Shown here in pieces: positions 1-6,956 of a stretch of DNA of 26,686 nucleotides (position 1 is its first letter; the number at the start of each line of letters is the position of its first letter). The translations under genes and the position numbers were made by a program. The notes beneath the pieces were generated by a model that ran no database searches, was not told where the DNA came from, and saw nothing but the letters and a program-made list of their open reading frames with translations. Source of the stretch: JBGPOS01 sp041488155 (GTDB taxonomy: Bacteria > Chloroflexota > Dehalococcoidia > Tepidiformales > Tepidiformaceae). The stretch is taken from positions 1-26,686 of the forward strand of contig JBGPOS010000057.1 of assembly GCA_041488155.1 (NCBI GenBank), in the 5' to 3' direction.

Positions 1-1
1 G

Positions 2-2680
2 ACCTTGGCCAAGGTGGCCGTGGGCTACGCCAGTGGTGTCGCCACCTGGACCGTGACCATCAACAACACCGGCGCCAACACCATCGCCCGCACTATCGTT
101 GTCAGCGACACCGGCGCCACCCTCACCGCCGCTTCGCCTTCGAACTGCGGCTCCCTCCCCGACGGCGACGGAACCTTCAACTGCACCGTCGGGGCCAACG
201 CGACCCTAACCCTGACAGTGACCAAGGCGCAGGCCCAGGCCTGCCAGGCCTCCTCCATCGCCAACACCGCCTCGGCTACTGCAGACCAGGTTTCTATCGG
301 CTCGGCGGGGCCTGTCTCCATCAATGTCCCGGCTAACGTCTCGCTGTGCGGCTTGCCGACCTTGGCCAAGGTGGCCGTGGGCTACGCCAGTGGTGTCGCC
401 ACCTGGACCGTGACCATCAACAACACCGGCGCCAACACCATCGCCCGCACTATCGTCGTCAGCGACACCGGCGCTACCCTCACCGCCGCCTCGCCGTCGA
501 ACTGCGGTTCCCTCCCCGATGGCGACGGCACCTTCAACTGCACGGTCGCAGCAAACTCGACGCTTACCCTGACCGTGACCAAGGGCCAGGCCCAGGGCTG
601 CCAGGCCTCTTCCATCTCCAACACCGCCTCAGCCACCGCTGACGGCGTCTCCATCGGCTCGGCTGGCCCAATCTCTATCGACGTCACGGCGAATACTTCC
701 CTCTGCGGCTTCCCCACCATGTCCAAGGTAGCCGTTGGTTACTCCAGTGGCGTCGCCACCTGGACCGTGACCATCAACAACAGCGGGGCCAACACCATCG
801 CCCGGACGATCGTCGTCAGCGATGTCGGCGCGACCCTCATCGCCGCGTCACCTTCCAACTGTGGCTCTCTCCCCGACGGCGACGGCACCTTCAACTGCAC
901 CGTGGCAGCGAACTCCACACTCACGCTGACCGTGACCAAGGGGCAGGCGCAGGCCTGCCAGGCCTCTTCGATCGCCAACTCCGCCTCAGCCACCGCCGAC
1001 GGAGTCTCCATCGGCTCAGCCGGCCCAGTCTCCATCAACGTGCCGGCCAATACCTCCCTCTGCAGCAACCCGACCCTCGCTAAGGTGGCTGTCGGCTACG
1101 CCAGTGGCATCGCCACCTGGACGGTGACCATCAACAACATCGGCGCCAACACCGTCGGCCGCACGATCGTCGTCAGCGACGCCGGCGCTACCCTTACGGC
1201 CGCATCGCCTTCCAACTGCGGGTCCCTCCCCGACGGCGACGGCACCTTCAACTGCACCGTGGCAGCGAACTCCACACTCACGCTGACCGTGACCAAGGGC
1301 CAGGCTCAGACCTGCCAGGCCTCCACCATCGCCAACACCGCCTCGGCCACCGCTGATCAAGTCTCCATCGGCTCGGCGGGCCCCGTCTCCATCAGCATCC
1401 CGGCAAATGGCTCCCTCTGTGGGTTGCCGACGATCGCCAAGGCGGCCGTTGGCTACGCGAGTGGCGTCGCCACTTGGACCGTGACCATCGACAACACCGG
1501 AGCCAACTCGCTCCCCCGCACGATCGTGGTCAGCGATGCGGGCGCCACCCTTATCGCCGCATCACCTTCTAGCTGCGGCTTCCTCCCCGATGGGGACGGC
1601 ACTTCCAACTGCACCGTCGCAGCGAACTCCATCCTCACGCTGACCGTGGCCAGAGCCCAGGCCCAAGCCTGCCAGGCTTCGTTGATCTCCAACATCGCCT
1701 CTGCCACCGCTGACGGAGTCTCCATGGGCTCAGCCGGACCTGTGCTGATCGAGGTCCCGGCCGACCTGACCGGGTGCAGCTTCCCAACTCTCTCGAAGTC
1801 CGCCGTAGGTTATTCATCCGGGAATGCGTTCTGGACAATCACCCTGTCTAACCTGGGGTTCGGCTCGGTAGCGCGCTCGGTCGTGATTACGGACACCGGC
1901 GCAACACTCGCCGGTGTCAACCCGGTTGGCGCCTGCGGCATCTTCCCGTCCTTTGGCAGCCCGTTCAGCTGCGTTGTCCAGGCGAACTCCGTCCTGACGT
2001 TGACCGTGTCGAAACCGGCAACGCTCGCCTGCCAGGCTTCGACCATCGCGAACGTGGCGTCGGCCATTTTGCCGGGCGAGACCTTCGTCCTGGTGACTAC
2101 AACCGCCTTCGTGTCCCTGCCGTCGAACTCCGCAGCCTGTGTGGTTGTGACGCCGACGCCGACTCCGAGCCCAACGGCCGTGGCGGGCACCTCAACACTG
2201 ATCCTGCAAAAGTTCAACGACCCGAACGCCGACCGGAGCGGGACAACCCCGCTCGGCGGCTTCCTGTTCGCTGTTAAGAAAGGCGGCGTGCCCATCGCGG
2301 GCAGCCCCTTCACCGTTGCCGCCGGAGGGCTGACGATTCCGGGCCTCGTCGGGGGCACATACACCGTCGAAGAGGTCATGCAGCCCGGCTGGCAGTTCAC
2401 CGGGACGAAGACCGACCTCCTCAACGACGGCTCGTTCGAAGTAAGCGTCAACGGGCCGGCGACGGTGGTGTTGCCGGAGTCGGGCACGACCGTGAGGGTT
2501 AATACCTACAACAAGCAGTTGGCGATTTCCACCGTGGCGCCGAAGCCGCCAGACACGGGCACCGGCCTCAGCGATCAACGTGCGACCTGGTCGAACTGGC
2601 CCTTCGTGTTGGCTGGCATCGTTACCATCGGCTGCGGCATCGTCGCTGTCGCCGCACAACGACGGCGGCCGGCGCGGTAA
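2..2680 (+). CDS. Secreted repeat protein, DUF11-like repeats, SpaA-like domain and sorting-signal-like tail (5' partial)
   Basis: The frame is open to the left edge, so the N-terminus and signal peptide are missing. The visible 892 residues begin with six tandem units of exactly 357 bp (119 residues), starting at 5, 362, 719, 1076, 1433 and 1790. The first five are nearly identical and the sixth has diverged. Each unit has the WTVTINN...TIVVSD pattern of DUF11-type beta-sandwich repeats, a PDGDGTFNC loop that resembles a calcium site, and four cysteines that could form disulfides. A Pro-Thr linker (TPTPTPSPT) follows, then a SpaA/prealbumin-like domain (about residues 733-835, FNDPNAD...GGFLFAVKKGG...YTVEEV). 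The end is PPDTGTGLS, a hydrophobic helix and an Arg-rich tail, which is the layout of a cell-wall sorting signal. Likely a surface stalk or adhesin; the ligand is unknown. No sortase gene is in the window. Confidence 0.85.
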   Translation, partial: TLAKVAVGYASGVATWTVTINNTGANTIARTIVVSDTGATLTAASPSNCGSLPDGDGTFNCTVGANATLTLTVTKAQAQACQASSIANTASATADQVSIGSAGPVSINVPANVSLCGLPTLAKVAVGYASGVATWTVTINNTGANTIARTIVVSDTGATLTAASPSNCGSLPDGDGTFNCTVAANSTLTLTVTKGQAQGCQASSISNTASATADGVSIGSAGPISIDVTANTSLCGFPTMSKVAVGYSSGVATWTVTINNSGANTIARTIVVSDVGATLIAASPSNCGSLPDGDGTFNCTVAANSTLTLTVTKGQAQACQASSIANSASATADGVSIGSAGPVSINVPANTSLCSNPTLAKVAVGYASGIATWTVTINNIGANTVGRTIVVSDAGATLTAASPSNCGSLPDGDGTFNCTVAANSTLTLTVTKGQAQTCQASTIANTASATADQVSIGSAGPVSISIPANGSLCGLPTIAKAAVGYASGVATWTVTIDNTGANSLPRTIVVSDAGATLIAASPSSCGFLPDGDGTSNCTVAANSILTLTVARAQAQACQASLISNIASATADGVSMGSAGPVLIEVPADLTGCSFPTLSKSAVGYSSGNAFWTITLSNLGFGSVARSVVITDTGATLAGVNPVGACGIFPSFGSPFSCVVQANSVLTLTVSKPATLACQASTIANVASAILPGETFVLVTTTAFVSLPSNSAACVVVTPTPTPSPTAVAGTSTLILQKFNDPNADRSGTTPLGGFLFAVKKGGVPIAGSPFTVAAGGLTIPGLVGGTYTVEEVMQPGWQFTGTKTDLLNDGSFEVSVNGPATVVLPESGTTVRVNTYNKQLAISTVAPKPPDTGTGLSDQRATWSNWPFVLAGIVTIGCGIVAVAAQRRRPAR
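5..2146 (+). repeat. Six tandem 357-bp coding repeats
   Basis: The anchor sequence around the codons for LAKVAVGY recurs at 5, 362, 719, 1076, 1433 and 1790, always 357 bp apart. Units 1-5 differ mainly at scattered, often synonymous positions. Unit 6 keeps the fold pattern but is strongly divergent. No length variation is seen between units. The array probably continues left of the window. Confidence 0.9.
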
Positions 2681-3220
2681 GTCAAAGCGCGTCCCCGCGG
2701 GTGGCAGCGCCCAAGACCTGGTGATCCCGACGGTCCAGGCGCTGCCCCCGGGGCGCGGTGTGGTCTGGGTCGCTTCGGTCCGCCGTGAAGCTCCCACCGT
2801 CGCCTCGCCTGGTTCGAACCGCCCATCGCAACCGGCCGCCGGGAAGGCCCTTCTCTCCGCGGCCAAAATGTTCGGCGGCCTGCGCCGCCTCACGGCCCGA
2901 GCGGAAGCCCTCAATGCTCCAGGCAGGCGTGTCCAGGCCGCCTCAACTCGTCGACAACGCTCCACCGGGATCCTCGTGCTTAGCGAAGCCAAATTGGACG
3001 CGCAGGCAACCGCATCAGCCGCTGCCATTCCACTCATCCCGGGTGTCCTCTTCTGCGCCCAAAAGGTGCCCGAACGATACGGAGGTGTCGATGACAATCC
3101 TGGCGAGAAGGCTGCGGTCGAAGTTGCCGAGAGGACATGCGCGCGTTCCGGGGCACAGTGCCAACGCTAGAACAGTGTATGAACGGTGACGACAAGGTGC
3201 TTGTTTGATGACAAACCCGT
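2681..3220. other. Non-coding stretch between surface protein and sigma factor
   Basis: About 540 bp with no gene I can support. Open frames exist on both strands (for example 2758-3189 on +), but they are rich in Arg, Pro and Ser, match no family I know and lack a convincing ribosome binding site. No clear terminator with a T-tract follows the stop at 2680. The sequence GGTTCGAACC at 2811-2820 looks like a tRNA T-loop, but no tRNA folds around it. Confidence 0.5.
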
Positions 3221-3243
3221 AACAAACCGGCACAATGCCCGTC
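3221..3243 (+). promoter_or_regulatory. Candidate ECF-type promoter of the sigma factor gene
   Basis: GTAAC (AAC at 3221-3223) is followed, after 16 bp, by CGTC at 3240-3243. AAC and CGT elements at about this spacing are typical of promoters read by ECF sigma factors, which often control their own gene. It lies about 60 bp before the ATG at 3304. The match is short, so chance is possible. Confidence 0.35.
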
Positions 3244-3303
3244 TTATCAGTACATAAAGCCGGTCCGAATGTCGAGATTCGGTCGGCCCAAGGCGGGGTG
3301 GGT

Positions 3304-3861
3304 ATGGTTAGTCTCGCCGTGCAGCGGCCGGGACCGCAACTGTCGGCAACACCTGAGCTGCGCGATAACGCCTGGTTTTCGGAGTTGTACGAACGCACGT
3401 TCGACGGCGCTTACCGCTACGCGTGCATGTTGACCCATGATCCCGACCGAGCTGAGGACATCGTTGCCGATGCCTACTTGCGTGCCTGGCGGCACAGGTC
3501 GTCGCTGAGAGCGGATTCTAGCGCAACCTCTTGGATTCTTTCGGTTACCCGGAACTGCGTTATCGACGAAATCCGCAAAAGGAAAACGCTTGTGAATCTC
3601 GACAACGTTGGCGACCCGGAGGATCAGTCGGATGAGAAGTCGCCGGCCGAGCTGACTGATGCGCAACGCCAGTTCATCCAGGCGGCGATACAGCAGCTAA
3701 CGCCAGAACAGCAGCGGGTGGTGTTCCTTCGCTTCTACCAACAGCTGCCTCATGAGCAAGTTGCGCGGGAGCTCGGACGAACTCCGAACGCAGTCCGCGC
3801 GATCCAGTTCCGTGCACTCTCCCAGCTACGCAAGCTCCTGGAATCCGCCAATGTTCAGTGA
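3304..3861 (+). CDS. RNA polymerase ECF-family sigma factor
   Basis: A 185-residue sigma-70 family protein of ECF size. Region 2 is visible as FDGAYRYACMLTHDPDRAEDI...AYLRAWRH, with the DPDRAEDI segment typical of the core-RNAP-binding helix, followed by SWILSVTRNCVIDEIRKRK. Region 4 is visible as LTPEQQRVVFLRFYQQLPHEQVARELG...VRAIQFRALSQLRKLL, the helix-turn-helix that reads the -35 element. The ATG at 3304 is chosen over the upstream in-frame ATG at 3235, because the latter would lie inside the candidate promoter and adds a non-conserved stretch. A G-rich stretch precedes 3304. The stop overlaps the start of the next gene, which suggests a co-translated regulator. Confidence 0.88.
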   Translation: MVSLAVQRPGPQLSATPELRDNAWFSELYERTFDGAYRYACMLTHDPDRAEDIVADAYLRAWRHRSSLRADSSATSWILSVTRNCVIDEIRKRKTLVNLDNVGDPEDQSDEKSPAELTDAQRQFIQAAIQQLTPEQQRVVFLRFYQQLPHEQVARELGRTPNAVRAIQFRALSQLRKLLESANVQ

Positions 3862-4222
3862 CTCCGTTGTCCCGCGAGAGCTCGACGAATGCATTGATGC
3901 CCTCATGAGTGGAAACGACTGGCACGAACTGGTCGTTGATAACAAGGCTCAACTCGAGCCGCTCATGGCGGTCGCCGAGTCGATCCTTGATGGCGCCCGA
4001 CACGCTCCCCGGCCTGGCACCCACGGCCGGCTGCGAATGTGGAAGAGGGTGATCGCGCAGGGACCGGCACGCCTGCTGGAGAGCGTCACGTCCCTGGTCG
4101 CAGGCGAAGACTACCTCGGCGGCGCGATGGCGCGGCTGGCACGCGCTCTTCTTGGCTGTGGGCGGCCTCCGCAGACCGTTTCAAGACGAGCGATCAACCA
4201 GTGCCCAGACCTCTTATGCTGA
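3851..4222 (+). CDS. Short anti-sigma-like protein, DUF5667-type N-terminus
   Basis: This 123-residue protein starts inside the sigma factor gene (11-base overlap, ATG at 3851 and sigma stop at 3859-3861), so translation is probably coupled. Its N-terminal half, LDECIDALMSGND...LEPLMAVAESIL...RLRMWKRV, has the pattern seen at the start of DUF5667-type proteins that sit directly downstream of ECF sigma genes and are thought to be anti-sigma factors. Family members usually continue into a transmembrane helix and an extracytoplasmic domain. This one has neither and ends soon after in a Cys-containing tail. It is either a soluble short form or a truncated gene. The assignment rests on position and the N-terminal pattern. 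Confidence 0.6.
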   Translation: MFSDSVVPRELDECIDALMSGNDWHELVVDNKAQLEPLMAVAESILDGARHAPRPGTHGRLRMWKRVIAQGPARLLESVTSLVAGEDYLGGAMARLARALLGCGRPPQTVSRRAINQCPDLLC

Positions 4223-4307
4223 GCAACGAGTTCGGCTGCGTCTAGCATCTGCCGCCCCATCGGCTTCAGGTCGATACTCGCGCAGAGCAGTCCCGGCAGA
4301 TTACACC

Positions 4308-4327
4308 TGTCCTATTCGAGTAGGACA
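4308..4327. other. Perfect 7-bp inverted repeat (operator or terminator stem)
   Basis: TGTCCTA (4308-4314) and TAGGACA (4321-4327) are perfect complements around TTCGAG. It lies between the convergent anti-sigma-like gene and the redoxin gene. It could be a protein-binding palindrome or part of the termination region. Confidence 0.4.
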
Positions 4328-4361
4328 TACGACCCATTCTGCTGCGACCGCTCGCATCGGC

Positions 4362-4391
4362 GCCGCCACGGACACCCCGAGTGGTGGTGGC
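4362..4391. terminator. Possible bidirectional terminator stem between convergent genes
   Basis: GCCGCCAC (4362-4369) pairs with GTGGTGGC (4384-4391), giving an 8-bp stem with one G-U pair. It sits between the 3' ends of two convergent transcription units. There is no clear T-tract on either strand, so termination is inferred from position and stem only. Confidence 0.35.
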
Positions 4392-4434
4392 GTTCACTAT
4401 GGGTGAATGGTGCGGGTCCAGTTTCTGTTCCCAG

Positions 4435-5508
4435 TCACCAGCGCGGCACGGACTCGGGGGCGGTGTCGGGCAGGGGCAGGTAGTAGCTCTTCCCAGCGGC
4501 CTGCCACTCCTGGACCATCTTGAAGAACTCCGGCCCGCCAGAGTTGAGGCCCTGCATTGGCATCGTCCCCCGGCGAATGGTGAAGTCGTGCGGCGCGAGC
4601 TGGCCGGCTCGAATGAAATGTGGCCGTGCGGCTTCGACACGACCCTGGTGGTAGAGCCAGTTGCCAAGCCCGAACTCTGCCCGTGCAAGCTGGTCCTCGC
4701 GCGTCGGAAGACGCTGGAGCTTTCGCACCTCACCCGGTGTGAAGGCGGACGCCTCACCTTTCACCCAAGCACGGAGAAGGTTCGCGTGCTTGGCCGACTC
4801 GAAGCCGGTGACCGCTCGCCAGGTATCGTCTCCGAAAGCCACGTCGTTGGGACGGGCGATGCGGCCCTGTTCGTCGATCCAGAGGATCTCGGGAACGTTG
4901 ACCATGTTGTAGAGGTCAGCCAAAAGGTGTTGGGTGTCGATCAGGCTAGGGTGAGAGGGGTTGGCCAGCTCTATCCAGGGGCGCGCGTCCTCCGGGTCCT
5001 TCTCAACGGCGACGGTGATGACGGTGAAGCCGTAGTCCTTCAATTCTTCGTACAGTGCCTGCCACCCGGGCAGGTCATTGCGGCACCCTCACCACGATGC
5101 GTAGGCAGCCAGCAAGACCTTCTTCCCGCGGTGGTCTGAGAGTGAGTGCGGCTTCCCCTCGAGGTCCGGAAGGGTGAAGCCCGGCGCTTCGAGGGTGCCG
5201 AGAGTCTCCGCGCGACGGGCCGCCGCTGTTCCCAGAAAAGCGGCACGTTCGGCGACGTCGACCGCAATCGGCCGGTCGAGGAGTGATGCCAGGGCGGCAA
5301 GGTCCACACCGTTCGTGCTCACGACAGGAACGTCCGGAGGAACGGGATAGCACACGTCGTTGAGGCAGAAACCCTCGGGCTTGAGCTGCCATCGAAGGGC
5401 TCGCTCGATCTCTGCCGGCGGAATGAAGACAGCACCATGGTCTGTGGTCGAGCCTTCAACCACCGTCTCCGTTCCTTCGTCGACAACTGTGAACGCGAAT
5501 GTTGGCAT
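4435..5508 (-). CDS. Candidate selenoprotein: thioredoxin-fold redoxin with Sec-Gly-Cys motif and helical C-terminal tail
   Basis: Reading through one in-frame TGA at 5089-5091 gives a continuous 357-residue protein. Upstream are a Cys-x4-Cys segment (CLNDVC) near residues 46-51 and a redoxin core, APGFTLPDLEGKPHSLSDHRGKKVLL, then AYASW. After the TGA come GCRNDLPGW, a Val/Ile-rich strand, NVPEILWIDEQGRI (the cis-Pro region of thioredoxin folds) and a TPR-like tail (LARAEFGLGNWLYHQGRVEAARPHF). The TGA is residue 140, exactly where redoxins of this type carry their first active-site cysteine, so the motif would be Trp-Sec-Gly-Cys. Shine-Dalgarno AAGGAGAGG precedes the ATG. A SECIS-like hairpin follows the TGA. 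If the TGA is a true stop, this is a pseudogene split by one substitution (TGC to TGA). Intact flanking sequence on both sides favours recoding. Confidence 0.65.
5058..5088 (-). promoter_or_regulatory. Candidate bacterial SECIS element
   Basis: On the minus strand, directly after the in-frame TGA, CCUGCC (5074-5069) pairs with GGCAGG (5063-5058) to give a 6-bp stem with a five-base loop CGGGU (5068-5064). G13-C32 and U12-A33 can extend the stem past a bulged A. The loop begins 20 nt after the TGA and has G as its second base. Published descriptions of bacterial SECIS elements require a short upper stem, a G in the first two loop bases and a loop roughly 16-37 nt after the UGA. This one meets all three by eye. 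Confidence 0.5.
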
Positions 5509-5510
5509 AT

Positions 5511-5537
5511 CCCTCTCCTTGGGCCATTGGGATTATA
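5511..5537 (-). promoter_or_regulatory. Shine-Dalgarno and TATAAT -10 box of the redoxin gene
   Basis: AAGGAGAGGG lies at 5520-5511, close before the ATG at 5508. A consensus TATAAT on the minus strand lies at 5537-5532. No good -35 hexamer is visible 16-18 bp further upstream. The leader would be only about 20 nt. Confidence 0.4.
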
Positions 5538-5666
5538 AGGGGCTGCTGCCTGGGCTGGCCCAGAGAGGACGAGGCGACAGGCCTGCTGGAGGCGTGATCC
5601 ACACCCGGCTCTTCGCGGCACTATCGTCACATCGTGTGGGTGTCTGAGCGACAGCCCTGCAGACGG

Positions 5667-6179
5667 TTAGGTGTGGCGTGTTTGGCGAAAGCGGCGACGC
5701 GTTCGGATTGTTCCTTGGTCCTTGGGCACGATGGACACGCTTCCATCGACTTCAAGGACTGCTAGTTGCACCGCGGCGACACCATCGACGCCGTGTTCGC
5801 GTACAGCCTGCTCGATTTCGATGAGGTCGATGCCTTCCCGGCGCATGCTGCTTTCGACCAGTTGCCCCCCGGAAATGAGAACTGCGGGACTTCCTTCGGC
5901 GAAACGACGGAACAACGGCACCGCCTCGTTCACACGCGAGACGATCAGGTTGATCGTCAAGAGTACGGCCGCCGCGATGAGTCCCCCGAGGAGCGACGTA
6001 TCCGTGCCGACCATCGCGTTCTGGACGGCGTTCGCGATGAGCAGAATGAGAACAAGATCGAAGGGCGCCATCTGGCCAATTTGACGCTTACCCGTCGCGC
6101 GCAGCCCGACGAGGACGCAGAGGTAGACGATCGCCGTGCGCACGACGATCGCCCACCAGTCGGTGCCCAGGTCAAACAC
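5667..6179 (-). CDS. DUF421 (YetF-like) membrane protein
   Basis: A 170-residue protein that starts with GTG. The N-terminal half has three hydrophobic helices: WWAIVVRTAIVYLCVLVGLR, MAPFDLVLILLIANAVQNAM and LLGGLIAAAVLLTINLIVSR. The signature G-K-R-(Q)IGQ-(M)xPFDLVL is diagnostic of DUF421/YetF proteins. The soluble half follows, with FAEGSPAVLISGGQL...MRREGIDLIEIEQAVREHGV and AVLEVDGSVSIVPK, the usual C-terminal domain. The family's biochemical role is unknown; the protein should sit in the cytoplasmic membrane with the C-terminal domain in the cytoplasm. The length is slightly short for the family (often about 150-230) but it looks complete. It lies about 160 bp upstream of the redoxin gene on the same strand; whether they share a transcript is unclear, since the redoxin gene has its own -10 box. 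Confidence 0.85.
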   Translation of the reverse strand: MFDLGTDWWAIVVRTAIVYLCVLVGLRATGKRQIGQMAPFDLVLILLIANAVQNAMVGTDTSLLGGLIAAAVLLTINLIVSRVNEAVPLFRRFAEGSPAVLISGGQLVESSMRREGIDLIEIEQAVREHGVDGVAAVQLAVLEVDGSVSIVPKDQGTIRTRRRFRQTRHT

Positions 6180-6354
6180 GGCCGGATGGTAGCAGAACGG
6201 AGCAAGGCCACCGGCCGATGGCCTCGCTCATCGCCCGCGAGCGGGCGGTCCACCCTCAGCAGGCCACACAATCCGGCCATGGGCGGGGCCGGTCCCAGTT
6301 GGAGGCAATGGGTGGCCCGGTTATTCTCAGGACAGACTTGGGAGCCAATTGGAC
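6180..6354. other. Non-coding start of a gene-remnant zone
   Basis: This 175-bp stretch and the whole interval to 6956 hold no intact gene. The interval carries the XRE-like fragment on + and the NUDIX remnant on -. I see no transposon ends or direct repeats that would explain the decay. Confidence 0.4.
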
Positions 6355-6480
6355 ATGGCTGACGGTGGGAATCACTCCCGGATCGCGATGGGCCGACGCA
6401 TCCGGGCGGCGCGGCGTGAGGCCGCCATGAGCCAGTCACAGCTCGCTAACACAACATCGGCACCGGCGGCTACGCACTAA
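6355..6480 (+). pseudogene. Truncated XRE-like helix-turn-helix fragment
   Basis: A 41-codon frame from ATG 6355 encodes IAMGRRIRAARREAAMSQSQLA, which resembles the first helices of XRE/Cro-type repressors (GxRIRxAR...xMSQxxLA). It then loses all similarity and stops at 6478-6480. A working domain needs about 55 residues. I read it as a decayed or chopped regulator; a real small peptide is less likely. Confidence 0.35.
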
Positions 6481-6830
6481 AGACAGACGACCCGCGCATG
6501 CCGGAACCGACACCATGACCACGTACTGTCAATGCTGGCCGCTCGGTCCACCAAGTCAGCAACCGGCACTGACAATGCCAGGCGCCTCTGGATCGACTCG
6601 ATGGCCAAGCCGACTGCCCGGAATGCCAAGTCGGGTGGCGCGGCGACCGGGAACCACGCAACACCGTCGATCGGGTCCGCGGGTTGCGGCTCTCCTGAGC
6701 GGACGGGGCAGACGTAGACCAGAAAGACAAGCGGTATGCCGAGAAACACGTGCTCGAACGCGCCAGGTATCTCACCCACAGAAACCTGAATGCTCAAGTT
6801 GATATGGAATGCCCGTTTCGCGGGTTCGCT
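6477..6830 (-). pseudogene. NUDIX hydrolase remnant (Nudix box missing)
   Basis: The minus frame encodes VSVGEIPGAFEHVF...LVFLVYVCPVRSGEP followed by DGVAWFPVAAPPDLAF, which is the region C-terminal to the Nudix box in NUDIX hydrolases (strand, GEP turn, VxWFP, LAF). Going upstream the frame closes at a TAG (6831-6833) before any GX5EX7REUXEEXGU motif can be found. The catalytic part is therefore gone, and the gene is a fragment without a good start codon. Confidence 0.45.
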
Positions 6831-6956
6831 CTAAGAGTCAACGTGTCGCGCCACGTGGTCATCGTGGCGGCTTGGCCGTGACTCCCCGACCGTATCGCCG
6901 CTGGAGTGCAAACGACGCCTCGTCTCTGGGCAATGCTCGTAAACGGTGCCACCGTG

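Noticed and set aside
25..1725. Repeated minus-strand frames of about 114 codons across the repeat array
   Set aside because: They recur with the 357-bp period as antisense shadows of the plus-strand repeats.
5..2146. CRISPR-like periodicity
   Set aside because: The units are 357 bp, fully coding and have no spacers.
2811..2820. GGTTCGAACC resembling a tRNA T-arm
   Set aside because: The flanking bases do not pair as a T-stem and no anticodon or acceptor stem can be folded around it.
2758..3189. 143-codon open frame on + after the surface protein
   Set aside because: Arg/Pro/Ser-rich composition, no family motif, no ribosome site, and overlapping equally long frames on both strands.
4381..5139. 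252-codon plus-strand frame over the redoxin gene
   Set aside because: It is the complement of a gene with clear redoxin motifs and has no domain of its own.
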